NCBI GenBank assembly: GCA_012295275.1
Contig: CM022671.1
Location: forward strand, 15,576,956 to 15,640,955
Length of the DNA: 64,000 nt
Source: Chrysomallon squamiferum
Taxonomy: Eukaryota; Mollusca; Gastropoda; Neomphalida; Peltospiridae
Direction of reading: 5' to 3'
The translations under genes were made by a program, and so were the position numbers. Below the pieces are notes generated by a model. It saw nothing but the letters and a program-made list of their open reading frames with translations, ran no database searches and was not told the DNA's origin. This document shows positions 14,331 through 27,500 of this stretch, in pieces (position 1 is the first letter of the stretch; each line of letters starts with the position of its first letter).

Positions 14331-15479
14331 AATAACCCAGACGTATTAACAGTTCACAAATCTATTTTCACTTACAGCTTAAACTAATATCATCAAACGA
14401 TTCTATTTGAACTATGTAAAACGCAGAACTAATGTCTGTTTATTGAATTAGACCAAAGACACACCTTTGTCCGTAAATTATATCAATTATTATTCGATTT
14501 TATAAATATAAAATTAGTAATAATTTCATTACTGTGATACGAAATTCCTTTAGCGTAGGACAAACTACGAGTGTGTAAGAATTGTACACTTAACATAATA
14601 AAACTGATGTTCAGTGGAAGATATATGATGTCTATTAGGCTGTGAAATCTTTGTAGTTGCCACTTTCTGATGATGTAGTCTGACGTTTGAATTAAATTAA
14701 TATTGAATATTTCAGTTACTAAAATAGAAACGTTATAATTATATAATATTATTTCTTACGGCTTGTGTTAGAAATTGATCAGTAGTTTAAACCATATTCA
14801 GATTTATTTCTAGTCACTTCTTTTCTGGAAATTATGCATATATTTATAAGTTCTCCAATTACCATTACAAAATAACTTTGTTTTTCGATAAGCATTCCTT
14901 TTTAAAATTTTCTTTGTTTTCTCACATTTAAAAAACAAAATAATAATAATAATCGACTAATAATTTAGTTGTTTTATGGAATAGAAAATTTAATTATTGC
15001 AACCTTAGGTAACATTAGAATGCACTATTTGCAATAATTTTATTTAAAAAAAGAAGATTTCATATAATTTAATTTATTGTCTATGTTTATTAGTTCTTTA
15101 AAAAAAAGAAAAGTACGCACGCACGCACAAACACACAGTCACATACATAAAATCTAAACGTCATTTACTCAGAAATGATTTAAAATCGATTAAAACAAAA
15201 TAAGACACTAGTTATTTCACGTTCTCACGTAATTATGACATTTATATTTAGAAAAAAAATATATATTTCAAGAATAATAAGTAATAAAAAAGTATTTCAA
15301 GAATAATATGTAATAAAAAAATCTTTACCTCTGAAACGTTTACAAACTTTTGTTGCTCTAAATACTGAACACATAATAAAAACAAAATGAACGCGATCAT
15401 AATTTCATATGGACTCTTCGTGAGCTTTCGTGTGTACACGCAATGAAATTTCAACTTTAATTTGATCATTCTGAGGTCA

Positions 15480-15615
15480 CAGACTTTCAGATCCCAAAAT
15501 CTGCACAGCCTACACGCAGGGGAGGGTGCTAGGGGTGTGTATGCATACCCCCACCATCACTGTCTGCCGAGGTCCCTTCGAGGATGTGTTAAAAAAAAAA
15601 AAAAAAAAAAAAAAA
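15480..15615 (+). mobile_element. G+C-richer fragment ending in a poly(A) tail, possible retroposed piece
   Basis: About 110 bases of unusually G+C-rich sequence (GCAGGGGAGGGTGCTAGGGG and on) run directly into a 24-base A run at 15592-15615. The composition break plus A-tail suggests a retroposed RNA fragment or SINE 3' end. No family recognised. Confidence 0.3.
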
Positions 15616-15998
15616 TAGTTTTACGATGAGAAATTTAATCCGCAATGTGTATCTAAACAGAAAACGTTACCATAATCAGAATTCTGTGGGATATAAAATT
15701 AAAATTATTAAATACGATGGAAAGTGAATAACACTTGTTTAGGAATCTTTATCAAAATAAATAAATAAAATTTAAAATTATGATTATGATGATAATGATA
15801 GTAATAGTAGTAGTAATAATTATAATAATAAACAGTTAAAAATAAATGTCAGAAAACAGCAAAGACGAAAAAACAATAATAAAAAATAATAAATTAAAAT
15901 ATAAAAAAGAAGAAAAAATAAATAAACAAACAAATAATAATAACAATAATAATAATAATAATAATCATCATGTCGTATGCGTGATACTCTTTCAATTT

Positions 15999-16002
<4 letters not shown>

Positions 16003-16042
<40 letters not shown>
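16003..16042. repeat. Poly(A) tract (~39 bases)
   Basis: Uninterrupted A run 45 bases after a short AAT microsatellite (15930-15963). Confidence 0.95.
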
Positions 16043-16045
<3 letters not shown>

Positions 16046-17351
16046 CAACTTCAGGAAATGAGATAGAATCTATTAAGCCAGTGTTACTGATAATAGTATC
16101 AAATATCAAAAGCGATTGATTCAAAATGCTGTCATATTTTATGTATTTGTTTTCAGACTTTTCATAGTTCATCCCGTTCACTGGAAGGTTTCAGTTTTCA
16201 TACAGAATGCCATGTTGAAAAAAATAAAATAAAAATAAAATAAATGAAGAACGTAAATGAAGTATCAGACGTCAGAAAGCCAAGACCGCGAGGCGGTTTT
16301 TAATAAGTGAACAACTCGTTTCACGTGTAAAACTAAAAACCTTTTTAATGAAGTTTTCTTACGACAGTTTAGATTGCTTAGTGTTTTTCAGTTGAAGAGT
16401 TTACTCGAACGCAAGCATTGCATTCTATTTTAATTGTGTAATGACCTTAAAAGGGGAAAAAAAAAAATAATCTGAATCAGCAGTTGCCTTTTATTATTAG
16501 TAAAAGTATTAATATTGCTGCTGCTGCTGTTGTTGTTGTTAAATTGAACAGACAGTGACAGCTATTTTAGGAAAAGAAAATTGTTTTATTTTATTTTCAG
16601 TGTTTTTATGTTTTATATTACTTGATATAAACAGATGAATTAATGACGATCAAACGTTAAGAAAGTAAAATAATGATCAGTCACATTCGTCTTGTGATGA
16701 TAAACTGCAAAATATGACTGACCAAGACACAGCCGTCTGCATCAAACAGCATTTTTCAAAAAGCACTTTTTCTTTTACAGCAGTAGCAACATAATATTCA
16801 ATATTGCTCTTTTACCGGTAAATCTGTATTTTTATCTCTTTTTTTAACTTCCATTCCTGCAGGCAAAACTAAGGACAGAGGCAGGATACTGATAACAATA
16901 TTATTTAGTAATTTTTAAATTGGCCGGTTTATTTGGCTTTTTCAAATGTCAGGGATTATATTCGTTTCGTTCGACAGCTCTTGCATTTGTTTGGAGATGT
17001 TTATATTAAACCATTTTAACGAGAATACTAGAGGATAACTTGAAGCTGTTTACCGAGGAAAATTAATTTCCAAATACCGACTTTCAAAATGCTATTACGT
17101 TACACCTGAAGGAAACGTGTTTTTAAGATTTAAAAAAATACCTTTCAACACTAAATCAGCGTTTGAATTGTACGTACCTTTTAATTCGCTAATATATCAA
17201 CAGTATTAAACAAACTAATGATATTAAAAATGTATAAATAAATTTCAGTAGATCTTGTATGAATGATTGCTCGATAAGACCTCAGCAGATCGTCTGTTGC
17301 GTATCATCCAGATGATGTAAAAGATGATGTACAAAATGTTTAACTACTTCA

Positions 17352-17560
17352 GATTGTGATTACGTAGCTGTATATTTCAAAATCACCTACCTAACACTTA
17401 CCAACGTCAAATAGATAAAAGTTAACGTCGTAAAAACGTCTGCTGTTTTTAATCTACTTATGATTGTGATTACGTAGCTGTATATTTCAAAACCACCTAC
17501 CTAACACTTACCAACGTCAAACAGATAAAAGTTAACGTCATTAAGACGTCTGCTTTTTCC
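17352..17560. repeat. 110-bp direct tandem duplication
   Basis: GATTGTGATTACGTAGCTG begins at 17352 and again at 17462. The two units share about 95 bases through CACTTACCAACGTCAAA, AGATAAAAGTTAACGTC and ACGTCTGCT with few mismatches. No reading frame. Confidence 0.9.
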
Positions 17561-19198
17561 AGAACAGTTGCGGCCGCTGAATACACCCGAATCAAAGAGG
17601 CGCGTTAACCACGTTTGATGTCAGCTTACCGGGGAGGGTAACTAGTTTTCTCATTATTAAGCAGTTTTATCATATTGATCCTAATCTACCGAGTTAGGCC
17701 GTTCTTCAGCGTTCTGCAGCGGGCAGTGGACACTGAAATTAAGTCTAAGGACCTGGGGGCCATTTCTGTTATAATGAACTCACTATAGGTAGCCAACGAA
17801 CCAAAGTCTATTACACTTTCTTAACCTTATTGTGCAGTTTAAATCATACTGTGGGAGACGTGAAGAAGCGAAAAGCTCGAGGGAGCGCGTAGAAGTCGGG
17901 ATGAGGTCCCGATCAATATGCAACACAATTAAAACCCTGTCAGGTATTGCCACGGAGGAGACTCTGAAAAATGAAAATTAATGACTTTGGTCTTTTTGTG
18001 CTGTTTAAAATTTGATCTTTTTGTTTGACATACTCTGGTGACTGTGGCTTGAAGAGTTTCAAGGAAAGTCTTTAAGCTAACGTTTTCGATATTTATCTTA
18101 ATTGTGTTTTCAGAGTAAAATTTTCTTTTTATAAAAAAAACACGATATATTGCCTTTATTATTTCTTGAAAATAATCAGAAATTATGTAATAACAATCAG
18201 ATTTGAATCCAACTCGACAGCTAAGTAATACCCAAGCTCAGTGATTTATATCAGAACTTTATTTTTTAAATGTTTGGAAAAGATAAATTATAAAAGATGG
18301 ATTATAATAAATTAGACAGTTCATGGTCACACACGAGTCATATAAACGTGTTACGTGATTGTCACCTGACTACACCCTAGAAAAACCAGTCACAAGGAAC
18401 ACAAAACGTTTCTCTTATCCGGGACTACAGATATATAATTGTGAATGATTTAAACTGTTACTGAATTAAAATAATATAAAATTTGATAAAATATTAATAG
18501 AGATATGCGTTATTATGAAAATTATAGAAAAAAAAAAATAAACTTCAGAGAATGAACGAGAACTGTTATAATGAGAATAAGAGAAACATTTAGAAAATAA
18601 AGTAAGAATTCAGTTTTATCAATAGTTTTGATGTCCGTGAAGATGGATTCAGCGACTCAGAGGAATCAGTCCAGTGTAGAATATTTGGCTCGACAGAACA
18701 TCAGTGCTCATTTGAACCTATTAATAACACATTAAGAAAATTTCAGAATAAAGAATTAGGGAACTATTACAGTCTGGCATCTGTGCAGATTTTGATCGTT
18801 GATTTTGATTACGAAAACCTAAGGAGACCATATCAGAACGTAGGTTTAACACACTGTTTGTTATGGCTGCATCTACATTTTGGGTTATGGACGTTTTGCA
18901 TGCAGATCGACAATGTACAGTGTAACAAAAATAAGAATAACCACCAGATATAATGCTAATTAACCTCTCTGTTCTTCGTGTTTTAGATTCACCTTCATAA
19001 AAGAAGTTAGCCAAAGTCCCACATGAAATGGGTTTTGTTGACTTTTATATGCACGACTGATAAATTATGCTACATTTATTATTTCATTCTGCTAATTGTT
19101 AAATAAAATTTGAGAATTATATTCCTGTTATTCACACAACTCCACCAATTTTCGCATATTTAAATTTAGTTATTTGTTTGTTTGTTTGTTTGTTTGTT

Positions 19199-19199
19199 A

Positions 19200-19243
<44 letters not shown>
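19199..19243. repeat. (ATT)n microsatellite
   Basis: About 15 ATT units preceded by TTTG units. Confidence 0.96.
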
Positions 19244-19244
<1 letters not shown>

Positions 19245-19854
19245 AAACTTCACTAAAAAAAAAAATAATAATGTTTAATTTTAAATACCAGTCTGAAAAA
19301 AGGAAGATAACGCTTTCATATTGTAAGTTTGACTGCTTTATAATTAACAAAGTCTGGTCACCACTGACCATAACTTATAAGACTTTTACAGTTAAGCTAT
19401 TTGTTCGCTGTGTCAAACGTATACTTTGAAAATGAATTCTGACAATCTATATTAATTCAATAATAAGAAGACGACTTTAGTAACCTTCCTTCCAGTCATT
19501 TAATTATTAAGCCATAAACTAATTAAATAAATAATTTTTTATTTGAAAATGTCTGCTGGGACAGTTACGCATAGACCTAAAATAGATTTTCAGTGGTGTT
19601 CGTAGGTCATATTCGAAGGTAAATGACAAGCATTTCAAAATATAAAATATATAAAACGTACCAAGTTAATAAAATCGTCACAATTTAATAAAGACACTTT
19701 CGAAATAAGATCTTTTCTAGGTACAAAAATATAAAAAGGTACTAATAAATTAAGGGACTGTTTAATAATAATAATAAAATAAGCTGAAGAAGTGAATAGG
19801 TTCAAAAGGTAACATAATGTGGATCGATCACAAAACGCGTGCGCGGTCTCAAAT

Positions 19855-19900
<46 letters not shown>

Positions 19901-21076
19901 AAATGCACACACACAAACATATTTCACACACATAGAAACACAAATACACTCATACAAACACATACACACAAACGCTCACACTTCTCGAACCAAAGTATCT
20001 ATTTTCTTATGTACAATCATTTAAAATATTTAAAATGTGTGATTATTAATCCTATTACTTATATGTTTTGACAGTTTAGTCTCAGATGCTGATAATGCGC
20101 CCATGTTATATCTAATCCTGAACGTAACATCCACACTCCAGGCGTTTTCATCATCTGTAGCTTCAATTAGTTACAATGTACACACCTTAAATACGTATGT
20201 ACACAAATAAAACTAAGACAGGACAAAATAATCGATATCTGGAGTCTAAATTAACTAAATACGTAAGTAATAGGATTAATAATCACGCAAATTAAATGAA
20301 TTACAACATTAGATTAGATAAATATTTTGCTGTAAAGTTTTTTTGCTGTCTCAAAGACTGGACCTCTAAATGTAATTATTGGTTTAACGCCTGAGTTACT
20401 AATTTGAAAATATTACTAGATAATACTCTAGCAAATAGCATGTGTAAATATTTAGACTGCTATGCGAAACTAGGTTACTAAACCGAAGATGAATTCCTCA
20501 TCTAATGAATCCATGTTAACAGACACTATTTATTCGTATTTAATCAAATTAGATTAGTTAAATTTACTCTTCTTTGTAAAAATCAGTTTCACAACGTTCA
20601 TACGGCTGTAATATTCTTCAAAGAAACAGAAGACGATTTATTATTAAGATTTTAAAATCTATTGATAATAACTTCGAATCAGAATATTTTTGACTGGGAT
20701 TTACTGTTTTCTTGTTGATCAGACGTAAAAGTATAAAGGGGGATAACTACTATTTTCCAATTTTGGACGTGCAGTTACTTCTGCTGTTTTTTGTTAAAAA
20801 AATAAAATAATAATAATAATAATAATAATAACGTAAATAAATAAATAATAAAAAGATGGATAATAAAATAAATTAAGAAAACAAACAAGGAAAAAAACCC
20901 ACACAAAACTTCACACAGATTAGTACATTTGAATGCATGTGCATGCACCAGTGCATGGTTAAATTTTAGTATAAATATATACATGTATTTATAAATAATA
21001 ATCAACATCCAGGTGACCAGAAAACAGTGATGTAACCACATGACTCTGTGACTGGTTTTATTAATAATTTTTATAA

Positions 21077-21125
<49 letters not shown>

Positions 21126-21299
21126 AATTTATTTATTTTATGGTTTTATTTTGTTAATATCACACTATTTAGGCTATGATTAATATAATTCAAGTATTTT
21201 TTTGCCAAATTATAGTGTTTAGAAATAATTATGTAACAAGTCTAACAGTTTAATAAACAAATCTTCGCAGAAAAGGTTCAGTGTAATTGATAAACACTT

Positions 21300-24200
21300 T
21301 TACTGAAGTTCTTAAAATGTGATTACAGCAGCTGTTACACACACATATATATATATATATGCATTTTATACTCAAAACATGAAAAAGATTCAAAATTCAT
21401 TTATTTCTGTACTGATTACAAATTTCAGATTTTGATTTACACTGTCTGAGTAATAGTTTAAATACATAAAACAGTTTTTATAAGACTCACATCTCATTTG
21501 CTCAACTTGCATACAGTACCAGCAGTAGCAAGCATCGGACTATGACCCTGTAACTCACTTACAACTTCACTGACAACCAACATTCCCAGATTCACGTCAT
21601 GTAGATTTAATTACATATATAATTAAAAATAATAATAAATAATGAATAATTATACACAATTAAAAAAAGATAATAAGTAAATAAATAAATACACACAATT
21701 AAAGATAATAAATAAAAAAAATAATAATTACACACTGTTGTTTATCAGCATGGTGTTTATTATAAATATTTAATCCTTTTATAAATTGTAAGAACAGTTC
21801 AACTAACCCAATAAGTTTCTTATCTCCTGTCACTGAAACTCTAGTATCTGTCAGTTTTAACATCTACAGCTATACACAGATCAAATATAATCCTTATGCA
21901 TGAAGGAGCACCAAACTGTAAGAATAAATATTCTGTGTAGAATTTAAAACAAAACAAAAATTCTAGCTGCATATAATTACAATCATTTTGTTTCATTTTA
22001 GGTAATGCCTAAAGAAATTTGATAAAAAAAAAAAAAAAAATGATAATGACTGTATACAGTTATACGTAATATTTTGTGTAAAGTAATTATAGCAGATATG
22101 AACTGATATTTAACATCAGATGTACAAATGCTCAAACAATATGATAGTTAATCAAATTAAATAATTAAACTGGCAAAAATGTCTAGTTCCAGTTCTTTTT
22201 AGTATCATAATTTTTTTAATACAATGTAAATTAGTGAATGAGCAAATAATATTCTTTGTGAAGTAGTTTTAACAGTTTAAACTGAAACATTCTTCAACAT
22301 TAGTGTAAAAGTGATTGAATAAGTATATAATTAATCAAAATGTAATACAATTTAGAGAATGAGCAACTGAAGAACCTAAAACTGTAGGCTACACCAATAT
22401 TATAGATTTCTATAACATAATTATAAAAATATCACTGGAAAAAATGGATATTGCTAAAGCCATTGTACAAACATCAGTTCACATTCTGCAAACATTCAGG
22501 TCAAAATCACATACCAATGAACACTGAAAATATTCTTACAACATATTGTAACTGCTAAAAACATTGAAAAAAACAAAACAAAAAAAGCAACTGAAAATAG
22601 TAATACTTTTAAAATAACATTAAAAAGTTACATTTAACATTTGGCACAAACAATATTGCACTATACAAACATACACAGACAAAAAGAAAAGAAACTAAGA
22701 AAAACATGCTTCATAATTATCTTCTAAAATATTTGAAGACATCAGATGTAACCATTTTAAGTAGTCACATTTCCATAAATTAATGGCTTAAAAACAATTA
22801 GATAATTTAAAATTTGAAATAATTAAATAAAAGTCAAAACAACACAAAATACAAACAGCAACATAAACATCAAAATATTGCATTGTTATCCCATTGCATA
22901 CAATCATAATTTACAAAATCCACTAACAAAAAATACAACAAACAATAAAAACATTAAAAAAATAAAGATGTTCTGATCATATAATATATTAAGTTGTTGA
23001 TTTTTTGGTAATTTTAAAATAAAATTTTATCTATCAAGTTAACTGAGTATTTTGAAGATACTAGCACAGCAAGTTTTCAGCTGGAGTAAATTAAGTGTTA
23101 AAACACTAATTCACCATCAAAACCTTTTCATTATATCAATTATATATAATTTGAAGTCATAATTAAGCTTTACAATAAGAAATATTTTAAATTTAATCTT
23201 TCTTATACCACAAATAGATTTAATTTTGAAAGAACCATTTTTAAACCAAAGTTCTAGAGCCAACTAGAATTATTTGGACTTAACAATAAATAGACACATA
23301 GACACTACTCATTAAATTCACTTCCCTTTAGTAATATCACTCATTTTATTTTTATAACAACCATTTCATATGACCTTTTCAAATGTTATTTGGTTTATTT
23401 ATTTAATTTTATTTTTTGTATTTTTAAAATAATAATATAATGTTTAAAAAAAAAAAAACTAAATTAAAGACAAAAATGTAAAAGAATTAAAAGAAAAAGG
23501 CAAGAACCATTATGTAACTAACTGCCAAATACCAGCTGATGTATACATGTGCGTATTTGAAAATGTTAGTTTTGTTATTACTTAGCTGCCCATCCATTCG
23601 TTGTAACAATGGAAGAAACTAACATTAGAATTCATTCACTTATAAAGGAGCAATTTTAAAACTAACTGACAATTAAAAATAATTTTAAAAAAAAGAAGAA
23701 TAATACTACGATGTCTTTTGTTAATAGATAATAATAAAATATCACACTTTCTCTACAGTGTAAGTATAATGAAGATAATTAATGTTTTAAACAGCAAAAT
23801 CTGAAATAAGGTAGCTTGCCTTTTAGTCTACTATTAATTTTCATATTCTGTTGTATTTTTCTGAAAATATCTCTATATACTATGAAAATGTTTTAAGAAT
23901 AAATGGGGTGTTTAATTTTAAAACACTATATGTGAACTTACTTATGACATACATCAAAAGAACAGTTATAAAATTAATTTATAAAAAAAAAAGATATTGA
24001 CTGGCCTATGGCATTTCACTCATTACTCTAAGAGAACCAAATAGTTGCAGTCTGAGGAAGATTACAGAAATCCAGGAACATAACACAACTGTGAAATGAA
24101 GAAAACAACAACAAAAAAAGAAACAAAATACACAAAAAGCAGGTTTAAAAGTGTAATTATCAGCAGATGTAATAACAATTTAAACTAAAAATGACTACAA

Positions 24201-24589
24201 ACCCCAAAAATTGAAAAACAAAAAGAAAGTTTCTGTAAATCCATGCATTATTAAAATCAATCAAGTTGAAGAATGCAAAAAATAAAATATTAATATGATC
24301 CAGATTGATAGTCCCAGTGTTTTGAATGGAAATTTTAAACATTAAATCATGATATTTAGAACAGTTCAAAGAAATGAAAAAAGGTGTTATATAATTAAAA
24401 TTATGGCAAGTTAAAAATATTTTAAAAAGATAAATTAATCCTATGTAAAATTTTGATTATAAATCCTCACATTTTTAAGAAACTATTTAAAAAGAAAAGT
24501 CCTGATTTAGAAATATTTAAAAAAGCTAAATTAATAACATGTAAAATGTTGAATATAAAACCACATCTTCAAGAAACTGTGCATGTTCA
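21300..24589 (-). other. A+T-rich sequence downstream of ABCD, possible long 3' UTR
   Basis: About 3.3 kb after the ABCD stop has uniformly high A+T, few long microsatellites and no exon-like frame, unlike the satellite-rich DNA to its left. It could be a long 3' UTR or plain intergenic DNA. Several AATAAA words occur on the minus strand, so they do not settle the end. Confidence 0.35.
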
Positions 24590-27500
24590 CTAATTCACTA
24601 ATTTAACCTCTGTACAGTCTTCATTTCTCTCCATGTCAACAAAACTTCCTTTTGTACTGAGAAGAACAGAATCTTCACCCAGGATTGAACACAGTTCTTT
24701 CAGACGATTCTGCATTTTTGGTATTCCTGCCAACTGAGACTCAAGCTGCTGTTTCTCTTCGTTTAAGGACAATCTTATGTTATTATCCAACTGCTCCATT
24801 CTCCAACCACCTTCTCCATCAAACTGGAGCAGGTGAGTGTGAAATTTCCTGAAAAACAAAATCAGATCAAACATTTACTAATAAAATTATCCAAAACACT
24901 TTTGAAAAATTTGTAAGAAAATAAGAAATGCCACTATCAGTACAAAGTAAAAACAAACACCAGAGATACTTTATGTACCGTTGCAGAATATTTTAAAGGT
25001 TATTTTTGTTCAGATGACTTAATTATTATTCAGTGCAATAAACCCAAGTAAATTTTACACATTCCAAATAATTTATATTCACATTTATTACATTATTTAT
25101 AAAATCTGTTAGACAATTAATATTTTAACACAAAAATGATGATTTGATCAATAACGTACCACAATGACGGTCTGTGTGTGATTGTGAGAAGAGTAATACC
25201 ACTGTCCTTGACATTTTGATAAATTTTACTTTCCACATCTATTGAAACTGCACTAGTGCATTCATCAAGCAAGGCAAACAATGGTCTGAAATAATATTTA
25301 TTATAACCTTCATTTACCACAGTTGTACATTTTCATTAGATACATAATATTAACACTAAACAAACAATTTAATTTTACTTCATCATCCATTTTACTTCAT
25401 CATCCAAGACATGTTCTGTAAAACTATCAATATTAAAATGACAATTTTAAAATGTGTTAATGTTTAAAATCAAAGTTATACAGTAATCAAAATCTCAAAT
25501 GTTTGAAGCTTTCTTTTGATAGATGATGCTGACAATTTTAAAGTTTGTCAATGTATTTTTTTGTATAACAACTACATATCAAAATTAAAATTTATATGTA
25601 TAAAATCAAAGTTATACAGTAATCAAAATCTCTCATGTTGAAAGCTTACTTCTGATAGAAGATTCTGGCCATGCCCATGCGCTGTTTTTCACCACCAGAC
25701 AACACATCTTTCCAGTCACGCTCAACATCCCAGCCTAGAAATCAAAAATGTTTAACTTCTAAAGCTGCACTGTAATAACAAAGTATCTTCAATCTTAAAT
25801 CTTATTTTTACACAGTGCAGTTTTACAAAGTTCTTAAAGATTAATATTGATCAACTTCATATCAAAATAATTCTGAGGATAAATTAAAATTTAAAAACAA
25901 ATGTTAAAGAATAAGCAGAAAAGCTGTAAACTAAATTAAATATCTTACCTCCCTCTCTCTGAATTATAGGTTTCAGATTAACTATTTCCAAAATATTCTC
26001 CAAATCCACATCTGTAAAACCTTTTTCCTTCATTTCATCAGCTGTGTCAGGGTAGATAACCTGATCTCGCAGGGTACCAACTGACATGTATGGTCTAAAA
26101 TACAACTCATTTATTAAGTAATGTTTGATTAAAAGTTGTTTTGTTTTATTTAAAAGGTAGGCCTAATTCAATATATTAAATGTTTAAATTTGTTATTATT
26201 GTGTGCAAAATGTTTGGTTTTTAAATACTACAATAATCTATGAAAAAGTGTTTATCTCTGATTTTATACAGACACAAGCAGCTATTTTTGTACATTCAAG
26301 TAGTCACATCTAATAATATGGATTTTACAACTGAAATAACTACAATTTTTTCTTAATCAGTTAATGATTTAAAAAGTTTTAGTAACACAGACACAAAATA
26401 AAGAAAACATTAACAACTTAAAAAATTACCTCTGAGGAATGTAAAACATGGAAGATGGGGGAGGTTTGTGTACATCTCCTTCATACACTGGCCAGAGACC
26501 ACCGAGAATCCTAAACAAAGAGGATTTCCCACAACCATTTGGACCCGTTATCAACAAATGCATACCATGTTCTATCTAAAAGGAAAAAAGAAAAACACTT
26601 TTTAATCCATCTCAGAGTAAAATTCAGTTCTTAATCAGTGTTAAATTAAAAATCATTGCATTAAAAACAATAAATAACAAAAAAGAGAAAAAAACAAAAG
26701 AATAATAATAATAATAATTAAAAAATAAAAATAAAAATCTAGAAACTATTTAAACAGATCAAAGTTACAAAATACATATATGAATATATATACTACATAA
26801 ATAAGTAAATTAGTATAAAAAGCTCAATCCAATTACTATTTTTTGTCTAGAGACGTAAATATGTACAGTGAATTAGCATACTAATGCTTCACTATCATAT
26901 ACAACAATGTCAGCTTTAAAAACAGTTCACATCTTTCTTTGAAAATACCTTCAGTGAAAGACTAGGCACAATGATATCTCCATTTGGTGTGATGATTGGA
27001 AGATTTTCAATATTAATTGTTGAGTCTGTGTCAGTAACACGTCCTACAAAACAATATATTATATCCAACTGTGCCAATAGGATAACCATTAATACAGAAA
27101 ATTTTGTTATAGTCTTTCATAAAATATCCACATTTATTACTCCTTTACAGCCACTTTAAACATTTTATAAATATTGCTTTGTCTGTACTTTGTCTATTAA
27201 TGGTTTACAAATATTAATCCAACAAATATTTTCTGTTCTCAGTATACATTTGGACTATATTAAAAGTAATATGGATATTAAAATGGAATGGTACTGCAAA
27301 AGCTATCATAACATTATTTTTATTAATCCCTTTTGGGGTTTTTGGACAGATATTGAGATGTTAAAGAAATACAGTCAACTTATGATGCACTAATTTAAAA
27401 AAAAGTTATAGACAGTTTTCTGACCAATGTTTGACAGAAGACATAACATCATTTTTATTCAACACTGGTACATTTGTACTCACATTTAACCAAGCCACTT

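Larger units (their letters stand above)
12546..21299. other. Intergenic, no gene seen
   Basis: A+T-rich unique sequence with the microsatellites and duplication listed separately. A G+C-richer patch lies at 17560-17990. A 97-codon non-repetitive minus-strand frame lies at 18721-19014, without recognised domains. Confidence 0.6.

Noticed and set aside
17770-17792. Phage-promoter-like ACTCACTATAGG and a nearby NotI-type site, suggesting vector sequence
   Set aside because: Only 12 bases match and the flanks are ordinary A+T-rich genomic sequence; best explained by chance.
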